NCBI GenBank assembly: GCA_017405115.1
Contig: JAFRBA010000231.1
Location: 1 to 24,007 of the forward strand
Length of the DNA stretch: 24,007 nt
From: Kiritimatiellia bacterium
Lineage (GTDB): Bacteria > Verrucomicrobiota > Kiritimatiellia > RFP12 > UBA1067
Reading direction: 5' to 3'
Position 1 is the stretch's first letter; every line of letters starts with the position of its first letter. A program made the position numbers and the translations under genes. Below, in pieces: positions 1 to 7,323 of the stretch. Under the pieces are notes generated by a model. The model searched no databases. It was not told the origin of the DNA and worked only from the letters and a program-made list of their open reading frames with translations.

Positions 1-2
1 CG

Positions 3-743
3 CTCGTGGCGCTCAAGGGCTTTGAAAAGCGCAGCGTGACCAGCCTCTCCGGCGGACAGCAGCAGCGTGTGGCGATCGCGCGCGCTCTGGTCGGCCGACC
101 GAAGGTCCTTTTGCTTGACGAGCCGCTCGCCGCGCTGGACCTGAAGCTGCGCCAGCACATGCTCATCGAGCTGGACGCGATCCACGACCAGGTTGGCATC
201 ACGTTCATATACGTCACGCACGACCAGGGCGAGGCGATGAGCCTGTCGGACCGCATCGCCGTGATCAACCACGGCAGGGTGGAGCAGCTCGACGGCCCCG
301 CGAAGATATACGAGGCGCCAGCGTCGCGCTTCGTGGCCTCGTTCATAGGCGACACGAACTTCTTCTCGGGAACCATCGAGTCCGTCGACGGCGACTACTG
401 CACGATCCAGTGCGAGGGCTTCCCGGCCATCAAGGCGTACAACGACAAGAACCTTGCCGTGGGGCAGAAGGTGGACCTCTCGGTCCGCCCCGAGAAGATC
501 AGGGTGACGCTTAGCCCGCCGCCGCCCGAGAAGGGGGCGGACATCAACGTGTTCCAGTCGACGGTGCAGGACATCGTCTACCAGGGCGTGTACACGAAGT
601 ACTGGATCAAGGCTGGCTCGATGCGCGTGTCCGCCATAAAGCCGCATTCGCGCTTCCTGCTCGACCAGGAGACCATCACGTGGAACGACAGCGCGTTCGT
701 CTGGTGGCATCCCGACGACGGATACATGGTGGAAGTGAAATGA
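3..743 (+). CDS. potA: Polyamine ABC transporter ATP-binding protein PotA, 5' end missing
   Basis: This is the C-terminal part of the cytoplasmic ATPase that powers spermidine/putrescine import. The reading frame is open to the left edge, so the Walker A motif and the true start lie outside the window. Visible motifs, in order, are the ABC signature LSGGQQQR (bases 45-68), Walker B with DEPLAALD (about 105-135) and the switch histidine in THDQ (His codon 219-221). A C-terminal TOBE-like region follows, with the phrase SVRPEKIRV near base 480. The stop TGA (741-743) overlaps the potB start ATG (740-742), so the two are translationally coupled. The permease and PotD-like genes downstream support polyamines as substrate. 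Related iron or putrescine importers share this ATPase type, so the exact substrate is inferred. Confidence 0.93.
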   Translation, partial: LVALKGFEKRSVTSLSGGQQQRVAIARALVGRPKVLLLDEPLAALDLKLRQHMLIELDAIHDQVGITFIYVTHDQGEAMSLSDRIAVINHGRVEQLDGPAKIYEAPASRFVASFIGDTNFFSGTIESVDGDYCTIQCEGFPAIKAYNDKNLAVGQKVDLSVRPEKIRVTLSPPPPEKGADINVFQSTVQDIVYQGVYTKYWIKAGSMRVSAIKPHSRFLLDQETITWNDSAFVWWHPDDGYMVEVK

Positions 744-1747
744 GCGGGGCTTCGTCGTCCAGGAAGACAGAGTGGCTGGTCACGCTGCCGTCGTTCGCGT
801 GGCTGCTGGTGTTCTTCGCCGTTCCGGCGCTCATCGTGCTGGCGTTCACCTTCCACGGGCACACGGCCAACGGCGGCGTTGGCGAGTGGAGCCTTTCGAC
901 GTGGCGCGAGCTGGTGGACCCGGACTACCCCACGATCGTGTGGAAGACGATCCGCGTTTCGTTCGAGGTGACGGCATGGTGCATACTCCTCGCGCTGCCG
1001 TGCGCCTACGCGATAGCGCGCCTTCCCAAGCGCTGGCGCGCGCTCGTGGCGGGCTCGATAATGCTGCCGTTCTGGACGAGCTTCGTGGTGCGTGTCTTCG
1101 CGTGGAAGACTATGCTCCACCCTACCGGCTGGCTCCAGACCTGCTACCATGCCTACCTGCACTTCAAGTACTGGCTCATCGCCTTGCTGCCTGGCGTGCA
1201 CGCCCCCGCGGCGGCAGGCGCCGGCAACGACTGCCTGATCGGCATGGCGGGGTGCGCGATCGACGCGGCCAAGACGACGATCCTCGACTCGGAGATCGCG
1301 GTCGTGCTCGTCTCCGTATACTCCTTCCTGCCGTTCGCCATCATGCCGATCTACACGGCGGCCGAGAAGTTCGACTTCTCGCTCCTTGAGGCGGCGCGCG
1401 ACCTGGGCGCTAAGAACTTCTACGCCTTCCGCAAGATATTCATCCCCGGCATCTGGCAGGGGATCGTCTCCGCGGTGCTGATGGTCTTCATTCCGGCCAT
1501 CGGCTCCTACGTGATCCCGCAGATGCTCGGCGGCACGGAATGCGTCCTCATCGGCAACAAGATATTCATGCGCGCGATGCAGAACAGGAACATCCCCCAC
1601 GCGTCCGCGCTGGCCACGCTCATGGCCGTGTCCGTGTTCGTGCCGCTGGGGATCGCCATGTGGTGGCGGAAGCGCCAGGCGGCGCGCGACCGCAGGCGGC
1701 TGGAGGTGCGCACTGCCCAGCTCATGGCGGCGGGAGGCATGTCGTGA
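740..1747 (+). CDS. potB: Polyamine ABC transporter permease PotB
   Basis: Inner-membrane permease of the polyamine importer, 335 aa from the ATG that overlaps the potA stop. An in-frame ATG further upstream would run deep into potA and is not preferred. The protein starts with a short hydrophilic stretch and then a first membrane helix (LLVFFAVPALIVLAF). It has several further helices and the EAA coupling loop EAARDLGAKNFYAFRKI beginning at about residue 217, which contacts PotA. It is longer than the roughly 275-300 aa usual for PotB. The extra length lies in a Gly/Ala-rich loop around residues 150-185, before the helix that precedes LPFAIMPIY. The stop overlaps the GTG of potC. Confidence in the family is high, in the exact substrate moderate. 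Confidence 0.92.
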   Translation: MSGASSSRKTEWLVTLPSFAWLLVFFAVPALIVLAFTFHGHTANGGVGEWSLSTWRELVDPDYPTIVWKTIRVSFEVTAWCILLALPCAYAIARLPKRWRALVAGSIMLPFWTSFVVRVFAWKTMLHPTGWLQTCYHAYLHFKYWLIALLPGVHAPAAAGAGNDCLIGMAGCAIDAAKTTILDSEIAVVLVSVYSFLPFAIMPIYTAAEKFDFSLLEAARDLGAKNFYAFRKIFIPGIWQGIVSAVLMVFIPAIGSYVIPQMLGGTECVLIGNKIFMRAMQNRNIPHASALATLMAVSVFVPLGIAMWWRKRQAARDRRRLEVRTAQLMAAGGMS

Positions 1748-2574
1748 AGCGCTCCTTCTTCTCCGTTGTGGTGCTGGCCATCGTGCTGGCCTTCCTCTAC
1801 GTGCCGATCCTGCTCGTCGTCGTGTACGGGTTCATCCCCAACGGCATATCGATGAGCTTCTTCGACTCCGCGGGGCGCTTCTCGGGCTTCACCGGCAAGT
1901 GGTACTCCATGATATTCACCGGCGACATGCGGCTCGACGCGCTCATGCAGAGCTTCTGGCTCTCGCTCACGATAGCCGGCCTCGCGACGCTCGTCTCCTG
2001 CGCGATCGGCACCACCGCGGCGCTCGCGCTGCACAGGTGGAAGGGGCGTCTCCAGGCCGTCCACCACGCGCTGGTCTACACGCCCCTCGTCATGCCGGAC
2101 ATCCTGATCGGCATCTCGCTGCTCATGCTCTTCGTCGCGTGCAGCGTGGACTGCGGGTTCGGGACGATCCTCGTCGCCCACGTCACGTTCTGCGTGTCGT
2201 ACGTGGTGATGACGATCCTCGCGCGCCTCCAGGACTTCGACGACCGCCTGATCGAGGCGGCCTACGACCTCGGCGCGGGGCCGTGGTACACATTCTTCCA
2301 CGTCCAGCTGCCGATCCTCCTGCCTGGCATCGTGGCCGGCGGGCTGCTGGCGTTCACCCTCTCGATCGACGACGTCGTCATCACGTCCTTCGTCAACGGC
2401 GCCGGGACGAACACGTTCCCGACGTACGTCAGCTCCATGACGAAGCACTCGCGCAACCTCCCGGCGGTGTTTGCGCTCTCGACGCTCATGCTGCTCTTTA
2501 CCTGTGTGCTGGTGGGTCTTTCGAAGCTCATCGCGCGCGGGCAACCACAGAAAACCAAAGGAACAAAGCAATGA
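1744..2574 (+). CDS. potC: Polyamine ABC transporter permease PotC
   Basis: Second inner-membrane permease, 276 aa, close to the usual PotC length. The start is GTG at 1744, which overlaps the potB stop (GTGA) and is preceded by GGGAGG about 7 bases upstream. No ATG in this frame fits. The N-terminus is one membrane helix (SVVVLAIVLAFLYVPILLVV). The EAA loop EAAYDLGAGPWYTFFHV begins at residue 171 and is followed by the typical QLPILLPGIVAGGLLAF and SIDDVVITSFVNG segments of this permease family. It pairs with PotB to form the channel. Its last codon overlaps the potD ATG (ATGA), continuing the coupling of the whole operon. Confidence 0.93.
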   Translation: MKRSFFSVVVLAIVLAFLYVPILLVVVYGFIPNGISMSFFDSAGRFSGFTGKWYSMIFTGDMRLDALMQSFWLSLTIAGLATLVSCAIGTTAALALHRWKGRLQAVHHALVYTPLVMPDILIGISLLMLFVACSVDCGFGTILVAHVTFCVSYVVMTILARLQDFDDRLIEAAYDLGAGPWYTFFHVQLPILLPGIVAGGLLAFTLSIDDVVITSFVNGAGTNTFPTYVSSMTKHSRNLPAVFALSTLMLLFTCVLVGLSKLIARGQPQKTKGTKQ

Positions 2575-3638
2575 AAGCAGGCAAGCTGATCTGTCTCGCG
2601 GCGTCGGCCGCGCTTATCGCCGGGTGCGGAAAGAGCAAGAACACGCTCCACGTCTATACCTGGAGCGACTACCTCGCCCCAGAGGTGATAGCGGAGTTCG
2701 AGAAGGCAAACGACTGCAAGGTCGTGATCGACACCTTCGACTCGAACGAGACGATGTACGCGAAGCTCAAGGCGGGCGGCTCGGGCTACGACATCATCAC
2801 CCCCAGCTCGTATTTCGTGCCGACCATGGCGAAGGAAAAACTCATCGCGAAGCTCGACCAGACGAAGCTGCCAAACGTGGCGAAGAACTTCGACCCGGCG
2901 TTCAAGAGCCAGGTGCTCGACGCCAACTTCACGTACAACGTTCCCTACGCAATCACCTACACGGGCTTCATGTACGCGAAGGACAAGATACCGCAGGGCG
3001 TCGACGTCAATTCCTGGAAGGTGCTGGAGAACCCCGCGTTCAAGGGCAAGGTCACGCTTCTAGACGACCTCCGCGAGGTCATCGGCGCGGGCCTCATGTC
3101 GCTCGGGTATTCCCTCAACTCCACTAAGGCGGACGAGATCGAGGCGGCCGTGAAGGAGGTGCTCAAGTGGAAGCCCAACATCCGCAAGTTCGACGCGGAG
3201 AGCTACAAGACGGAGGTGCCGTCGGGCGCCACCTGGATCGGCCAGGGCTATTCGACCGACGTCACGCAGGTCATGGTCGGCGACGAGGAAGAGGGGAACG
3301 CGCCGCGCAAGGACATCGGCTTCGCACTTCCGAAGGAGGGCTTCACCATTGCGTTCGACGAGATGGTCCTTTCCTCGGCCGCGCCCAACCCCGAGCTCGC
3401 CTATGCGTTCATCAACTTCATGTACGAGGGCGAGCATGCCAAGGCCAACATGGAGTACATCCAGGGTCCGATGCCGGTCAAGCCTGGAATCGACGCGCTT
3501 GACGAGGAGTTCCGCAAGACCATAGTCCTGCCGCCCGAGACGCTCAAGCACGGGCAGGTTCTCGGCGCGCTCGACGACGCCGCGCAGGAGCTCTACAACA
3601 AGGCGTGGGACCGCATCAAGGCCACTGGCGAGAAGTAG
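2571..3638 (+). CDS. potD: Spermidine/putrescine-binding lipoprotein PotD
   Basis: Periplasmic substrate-binding component of the importer, 355 aa, about the length of E. coli PotD. The start ATG at 2571 overlaps the potC stop and has AAAGGA about 8-10 bases upstream. The N-terminus is a lipoprotein signal with the lipobox LIAGC, so the mature protein should be anchored by its cysteine at residue 17 or so. The mature start NTLHVYTWSDYLAPEVIAEF and the later GSGYDIITPSSYFV and NVPYAITYTGFMY stretches are typical of the PotD/PotF family. It is last in the operon. A hairpin at 3680-3715 separates it from the convergent nhaC. Confidence 0.94.
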   Translation: MKAGKLICLAASAALIAGCGKSKNTLHVYTWSDYLAPEVIAEFEKANDCKVVIDTFDSNETMYAKLKAGGSGYDIITPSSYFVPTMAKEKLIAKLDQTKLPNVAKNFDPAFKSQVLDANFTYNVPYAITYTGFMYAKDKIPQGVDVNSWKVLENPAFKGKVTLLDDLREVIGAGLMSLGYSLNSTKADEIEAAVKEVLKWKPNIRKFDAESYKTEVPSGATWIGQGYSTDVTQVMVGDEEEGNAPRKDIGFALPKEGFTIAFDEMVLSSAAPNPELAYAFINFMYEGEHAKANMEYIQGPMPVKPGIDALDEEFRKTIVLPPETLKHGQVLGALDDAAQELYNKAWDRIKATGEK

Positions 3639-3679
3639 CGCGGCAGGGGCGCGTCCCCGAAATCTCGAGGAAGCAAGGG

Positions 3680-3715
3680 TCCGCCGGCTGAGCCTGTTGA
3701 CAGGCTCCCGGCGGA
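3680..3715. terminator. Hairpin between convergent potD and nhaC
   Basis: TCCGCCGG (3680-3687) pairs perfectly with CCGGCGGA (3708-3715), and inside it AGCCTG pairs with CAGGCT around a TTGA loop. The hairpin sits 41 bases after the potD stop and 4 bases beyond the nhaC stop. Position and strength suggest a shared, bidirectional terminator. There is no clear T-run on either side, so Rho-independent action is not certain. Confidence 0.7.
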
Positions 3716-3719
3716 AATG

Positions 3720-5225
3720 TTAGGGAGTGCCGGCTGGGGCGTCTTTGCGAGGGCGGACGATCTTCCAGCCGGTCGCCGCCACGAGCACGCTCATGAACGG
3801 GCTGATGAGGTTGAAGAAGCAGAACGGCAGGTATGCGACCGTCGCGATGCCGAGCGAGGCGGATTGCGCCATTGCACAGGTGTTCCACGGCACCAGCACG
3901 GAGGTGACCGTGCTGGAGTCCTCGATGGTGCGCGACAAGAGCCGCGACTCGAGGCCTTTCTCCCGGTAGGCGTCCCGGAACATGTCGGCGGTGATGAGGA
4001 TGGATATGTACTGGTCGCCGGCCGCCACGTTCATGAGCGCGCCCGTGAAGGCCGTCGCCCCCACCAGGCCCGCCAGCCCGCGGACGCAGGCAAGGGCGAC
4101 TTCCGCAATCGTCTTGAGCATCCCGCCCGCATACATGACGCCGCCGAACGACACCGCGCAGAGGATCAGCCAGACGGTGGTGAGCATCCCCGACATGCCG
4201 CGGGTGGAGACGAGGCGGTCGAGGGCCTCGTTGCCGGTGGCGAGGTTCGTCTGCGCGAAGAACGTGGTCACAAGGGCCTTGTAGTATCCGACGGCGGACG
4301 GCAGCTTCTCCCCGGCGACGGACAGCAGGACGTCGCTCTGCAGGATGAGCGCCGAGAGGCCGCCCAGCAGCGCGGAGAGGAACAGCACCGCCAGCGACGG
4401 CAGGCGCAAGGCTATTAGAAGGGCGGTCGCGAGCGGCACGAGCAGCGTCCATGGCGTGATGTGGAACGTGCGGGAAAGCCCGTCGGTGAATCCCTGCACG
4501 TCGACGGCGGCGGCGTCCACGAGGAAGAAGCCCGCCGCGAGGAAGACGAGCAGCGCAAGCGTCATCGACGGGATCGTGGTGATCATCATGTACCTGATGT
4601 GGACGAACAGGTCGGTTCCCGTGGATGAGCTTGCCAGGATCGTGGTGTCGCTCAGCGGGGAGAGCTTGTCGCCGAAATACGCGCCCGATATGATTGCGCC
4701 CGCGCTCCAGTGGGCGGGCACGCCGAGGGCCGTGCCGATGCCGAGGAGGGCCACGCCTATCGTTGCCACGGTCGTCCACGACGTGCCGGTCATCAGCGAC
4801 ACGATGGCGCAGATGGCGCAGGCGCACGCGAGGAAGAGGTGTGGCTCCATGATCTTCACGCCGTAGCAGATCAGCGTCGGCACCACGCCGCCTATCATCC
4901 ACGCGCCGGAAAGCATCCCTATCATTAAGAGGATCATGATCGAAAGGCCCGCCTTGGATATGGACGACGTTATGCCCTCCTCTAGCACGGACCATGGAAC
5001 GCGGCCGATTGTCATGGCGAGCACCGCCGCGATGGCGGTCGCGAACACGAGCGACACCTGGCTCGGCCCGTCGCCGACGTCGCGACCGAAGACGGCAACG
5101 CCCAGGACGATCATCCCGATCAACGCCACAAGCGGGAGGAAGGCCGTGCACAGCCTGCGGAACGTGAGCCCCTGCACCGTGCACGGTGAAGGCGAAGGGC
5201 GGCATGAGCTATTGGCTGGGTTCAA
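3720..5225 (-). CDS. nhaC: NhaC-family Na+/H+ antiporter
   Basis: Multi-pass inner-membrane protein that most likely exchanges Na+ for H+. The family is recognised from the central motif run MTGTSWTTVATIGVALLGIG, followed by SGAYFGDKLSPLSDTTILA and GTDLFVHIRYM, all characteristic of NhaC proteins. There are about a dozen hydrophobic segments. The start is uncertain. The longest frame begins at a TTG (5223-5225), but its first 16 residues look untranslated. A GTG at 5175-5177 (VQGLTFRRL) gives 485 aa and starts just before the first helix. Neither start has a clear ribosome-binding site. It is transcribed convergently to the pot operon and divergently from hicB. A sigma70-like promoter lies at 5267-5295. 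Substrate (Na+ alone, or an exchanged organic acid as in some relatives) is inferred. Confidence 0.9.
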   Translation of the reverse strand: MNPANSSCRPSPSPCTVQGLTFRRLCTAFLPLVALIGMIVLGVAVFGRDVGDGPSQVSLVFATAIAAVLAMTIGRVPWSVLEEGITSSISKAGLSIMILLMIGMLSGAWMIGGVVPTLICYGVKIMEPHLFLACACAICAIVSLMTGTSWTTVATIGVALLGIGTALGVPAHWSAGAIISGAYFGDKLSPLSDTTILASSSTGTDLFVHIRYMMITTIPSMTLALLVFLAAGFFLVDAAAVDVQGFTDGLSRTFHITPWTLLVPLATALLIALRLPSLAVLFLSALLGGLSALILQSDVLLSVAGEKLPSAVGYYKALVTTFFAQTNLATGNEALDRLVSTRGMSGMLTTVWLILCAVSFGGVMYAGGMLKTIAEVALACVRGLAGLVGATAFTGALMNVAAGDQYISILITADMFRDAYREKGLESRLLSRTIEDSSTVTSVLVPWNTCAMAQSASLGIATVAYLPFCFFNLISPFMSVLVAATGWKIVRPRKDAPAGTP

Positions 5226-5266
5226 GTTCGGTGGTGGTCAGTCTGGCTTGTGGATGTTGCCGAGAT

Positions 5267-5295
5267 AATGTATCAAATTGGCGGTCGATGCGCAA
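5267..5295 (-). promoter_or_regulatory. Candidate sigma70 promoter for nhaC
   Basis: On the minus strand, TTGCGC (5295-5290) and TACATT (5272-5267) are separated by 17 bases. Transcription would start near 5260, some 35 bases before the TTG start of nhaC or about 83 before the GTG alternative. Confidence 0.45.
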
Positions 5296-5310
5296 GTGGC
5301 GCACCCGCCC

Positions 5311-5340
5311 TTGTCGCGACGTCGAGAGATATGGTACAAT
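5311..5340 (+). promoter_or_regulatory. Candidate promoter for the hicBA-phosphatase operon
   Basis: TTGTCG (5311-5316) and TACAAT (5335-5340) are 18 bases apart. The -10 box is preceded by TGG, making an extended -10. The predicted start lies about 18 bases before the hicB ATG. The same TGG-TAYAMT pattern precedes the GH27 and galE genes. Confidence 0.55.
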
Positions 5341-5364
5341 ACGCGCTGAAGGGAAACGCGACAA

Positions 5365-5574
5365 ATGACAATACCATACACATACTGGCCTGCGGCAGAG
5401 GGCGGCTTTATCGGCTACTGGAACGACTACCCTGACTATTTGACTGAAGGCGAGACGCTCCAGGACCTTGAATGCATGCTCCGTGATTTGCGCAACGGCA
5501 TAAATGTCATGGTTGCGGAAGGCGAGATTCCCGCCGCAGCACCGTGTAGCTCTGGTGTCATGGAGCTGGCGTGA
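5365..5574 (+). CDS. hicB: HicB-family antitoxin
   Basis: Short 69-aa antitoxin of a type II HicAB module. The partial RNase-H-like HicB fold is seen in TYWPAAEGGFIGYWNDYPDY followed by the TEGETLQDLECMLRDL helix, which is the classic small HicB pattern. The protein is too short to contain a separate DNA-binding domain after this fold, so autoregulation, if any, may depend on the complex. The antitoxin gene comes first, as is common for this subfamily. Its TGA stop overlaps the GTG start of hicA. It should bind and neutralise HicA. Family assignment is confident; activity is inferred. Confidence 0.88.
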   Translation: MTIPYTYWPAAEGGFIGYWNDYPDYLTEGETLQDLECMLRDLRNGINVMVAEGEIPAAAPCSSGVMELA

Positions 5575-5759
5575 AGCGCCGCGATCTTCTGGCGCGTCTG
5601 CGCGACGAGGGATGCGTCCTGGTTCGCACTGTCGGCAGCCATGACTGGTATCGCAATGTGATAACTGGTGCATGCCAGCCCGTCCCGCGCCACCGCGAGA
5701 TAAAGGAATTTACCGCCCGCGCAATAATCAAGAAACTCTCCACGGCGCCGGCGGAATGA
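5571..5759 (+). CDS. hicA: HicA-family mRNA interferase toxin
   Basis: Toxin of the HicAB pair, 62 aa, the normal length. It should cleave mRNA through a double-stranded-RNA-binding-like fold. The N-terminal helix MKRRDLLARLRDEGC leads to the catalytic histidine in GSHDWY (His24), followed by the conserved PVPRHREIKE segment. The start is GTG at 5571, overlapping the hicB stop, with GGAG at 5562-5565 as ribosome-binding site. The stop overlaps the ATG of the following phosphatase gene. All expected residues are present, so the toxin looks intact. Confidence 0.9.
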   Translation: MKRRDLLARLRDEGCVLVRTVGSHDWYRNVITGACQPVPRHREIKEFTARAIIKKLSTAPAE

Positions 5760-6235
5760 TGTGCCAGCCGAAGAAATTGCTATTCGTCTGCCACGGGAAC
5801 ATATGCCGCAGTCCGATGGCGGAGTTCGTCATGAAGGACATGCTGGCGAAGGCCGGGCGGGACGACATCGCGGTCGAGTCCGCCGCGCTGCACACCGACG
5901 AGCTCGGCAACGACATCCACTACGGCACAAGGCGCGAGCTGTCGCGGCACGGGATCCCGTTTGCGCCGCGCCGGGCATGGCTTCTTTCGCCCGACAGGCT
6001 TCGCGGGTACGACCTGGTCGTCGGGATGGACGGCGCGAACATGCGCGACCTGCGGCGGATGGCGGGCAATGCGGACTCGCCGAAGCTGCGCAGGCTTCTT
6101 GACTTCGCCGGTATCGACCGTGACGTCGCAGACCCCTGGTACACGGGCGACTTCGCGGCGACATACGCCGACGTCGTCGCCGGGTGCTCCGCGTTGATGG
6201 AAGAATTATGCCGAAGGCAGGTGCGCGGGGATTGA
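5756..6235 (+). CDS. Low-molecular-weight protein tyrosine phosphatase
   Basis: Cytoplasmic phosphatase of about 159 aa, the usual family length, removing phosphate from tyrosine residues, often on autokinases of exopolysaccharide export (Wzb/Etp type) or on arginine in some lineages. The P-loop is VCHGNICRSP near the N-terminus (nucleophile Cys12 and Arg18 counted from 5756). The general-acid aspartate is in the DPWYTGDF motif (Asp126). Two adjacent ATGs (5756 and 5759) are possible. The first overlaps the hicA stop (ATGA), which argues for coupling. No kinase or capsule gene is visible nearby, so its substrate is unknown. The link with a HicBA module is unusual and is raised as a finding. 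Confidence 0.9.
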   Translation: MMCQPKKLLFVCHGNICRSPMAEFVMKDMLAKAGRDDIAVESAALHTDELGNDIHYGTRRELSRHGIPFAPRRAWLLSPDRLRGYDLVVGMDGANMRDLRRMAGNADSPKLRRLLDFAGIDRDVADPWYTGDFAATYADVVAGCSALMEELCRRQVRGD

Positions 6236-6478
6236 CCGGGAACCTTCAATGACGACGGTTCGCTGGAATATCCCCGGTTTTCGGACGTCTGTGCAAGCCA
6301 AACTCTTGAAAACATTGGCTGGTTCGCATGTTCGGTGCATTCGGCAAGTGAATGGTCGTCTCATGAACTCCGATGGCTGGCAAAGTGGCGCCACTAACGC
6401 GGCGCTTGAGCTCCGCGCCCTTCAGCCGCAGATGTTAGTCTGCCCATCGGTGTCTGGCGCTGGCGCGCGACCACGAAC

Positions 6479-6602
6479 TCTGGCGTGCGCGTCAGTCGGC
6501 ATGCGCCGACGCGAAGCGAGCCGGCCGCCGCGCATCTTCGAGCAAGCTCGAAGCGCGTCGCTCGGCTCACTTCGGCCCGTCGGGCCTGACGCGCACGCCA
6601 GA
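6479..6602. repeat. 124-bp branched palindromic element
   Basis: A perfect 17-bp outer inverted repeat (6479-6495 with 6586-6602, arm CTGGCGTGCGCGTCAG plus one T-A pair) encloses three inner hairpins. The first is GTCGGC/GCCGAC around ATGC (6495-6510). The second is an 11-bp arm with one mismatch (6512-6522 with 6564-6574) that itself encloses CTTCGAGC-AA-GCTCGAAG (6536-6553). The third is GGCCC/GGGCC (6574-6586). The layout resembles a multi-way junction in RNA or a cruciform-prone DNA repeat. It is not a known RNA family to me. Confidence 0.75.
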
Positions 6603-6729
6603 CACGAAAGCTCGCTCGGCACTCGCTTCGCTCGGCTTGGTCGCTTCCCTATGGGTCGCGCCCACCCGCAAGGGGCGATTATTTCGCGGGACACGTTTTA
6701 CCACTTCACTTGCCTTGAGTGTCACCTTT

Positions 6730-6945
6730 CAAGAGCAGAACGGTCTTGAGCCGTGACACTTAGTGTGCTTTCGTCCGACTACCCAAGAGCGGAACGGTCT
6801 TGAGCTGTGACACCGAGCGAGATTTCGTCCGACAGCCCAAGAGCAGAATGGTGTTTGGAGTCGCCAGTGTTCAAGGCCGTTCTACCTCTTGGAGGATGAT
6901 TCGATGGCAGAGTGGATGCCGGCTTTCAAGACCGTTCCGCTCTTG
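6730..6945. repeat. 54-bp-period repeat with direct and inverted copies
   Basis: The core CAAGAGCRGAACGGTCTTGA occurs at 6730 and 6784, and a degraded third copy starts at 6838, so the direct copies are exactly 54 bases apart. Between the first two, GTGACAC and TTTCGTCCGAC also repeat in register. The same core then appears inverted at about 6871-6892 (diverged) and 6925-6945 (complement of TCAAGAGCGGAACGGTCTTG), about 55 bases apart. Each core has CAAGA/TCTTG arms able to form a small hairpin. No spacer variation or cas gene is present, so this is not a CRISPR array. Confidence 0.8.
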
Positions 6946-7283
6946 ATGAAGCAAATGAAAAGCTAACGGGAGGCCAAGAATTTTCCGTGTGCCGCGAAGG
7001 CGGCTTTCGTGTCGCTGCGGCTTGCCAAGGGCCGAAGGCCGAAATGGCAAGGCGGCGCGTGGCGAAGGTCGCAACTCCGTGTTGACAACCGAATTGTCGA
7101 ATGAAGCATCCAGGCGACCTTCAGGCCAACGCGCTGCAGCGCCATTTCATGCGGCGGAACGCCGCTAGGCAAGCCGGCAGCGGTTCGTGGTCGCGCGTAG
7201 CGCCCTCGCCCCGGCAGCGTTTTCCAAAGGTGGGGATATTCCGGGACGACGACGGTTCGAGGCCACGGCGCGCTGCCGTTTTA

Positions 7284-7292
7284 TGGTATACT
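7284..7292 (+). promoter_or_regulatory. Extended -10 promoter of the GH27 gene
   Basis: TGG-TATACT at 7284-7292 lies about 32 bases before the start codon at 7324. No good -35 hexamer is visible 16-18 bases upstream, as expected for an extended -10 promoter. Confidence 0.5.
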
Positions 7293-7323
7293 ATCGGGAA
7301 AAGCAACGACAGGAGAGAAGGCA

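Larger units (their letters stand above)
6236..7283. other. About 1 kb repeat-rich region without a convincing gene
   Basis: No open frame here has recognisable protein features. A 166-codon plus-strand frame at 6249-6749 reads as Arg/Ala/Ser-rich noise across palindromes. The stretch contains many hairpins. AGCCAA/TTGGCT (6296-6301 and 6315-6320) is one. ACTAAC-GCGGC with GCCGC-N4-GTTAGT (6393-6439) is another. The branched element at 6479-6602 and the 54-bp-period repeat at 6730-6945 are listed separately. Nested arms TTGCCA/TGGCAA occur at 7022-7050, and GAAGGTCGC/GCGACCTTC at 7064-7122 enclose GACAA/TTGTC. The 12-mer GACGACGGTTCG occurs near both ends (6251 and 7248), and GGAATATCCCC at 6265 is inverted at 7232. 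Confidence 0.7.

Noticed and set aside
5250..5435. Small plus-strand frame overlapping the nhaC-hicB intergenic region.
   Set aside because: It crosses the predicted hicB promoter and start, has no ribosome-binding site and no family resemblance.
6393..6439. Integron attC-like hairpin (ACTAAC ... GTTAGT arms with an inner GCGGC/GCCGC stem and a 4-base bulge) downstream of a toxin-antitoxin module.
   Set aside because: The arms do not match the RYYYAAC/GTTRRRY consensus, the two box pairs lack the usual spacer, and no integrase or second attC is present.
6249..6749. Plus-strand frame of 166 codons as a possible gene.
   Set aside because: It runs through the palindromic element, has Arg/Ala/Ser-rich noise composition, no ribosome-binding site and no family resemblance.
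6730..6945. Regularly spaced repeats suggesting a CRISPR array.
   Set aside because: The whole 54-base unit repeats rather than alternating with unique spacers, copies change orientation, and there are no cas genes.
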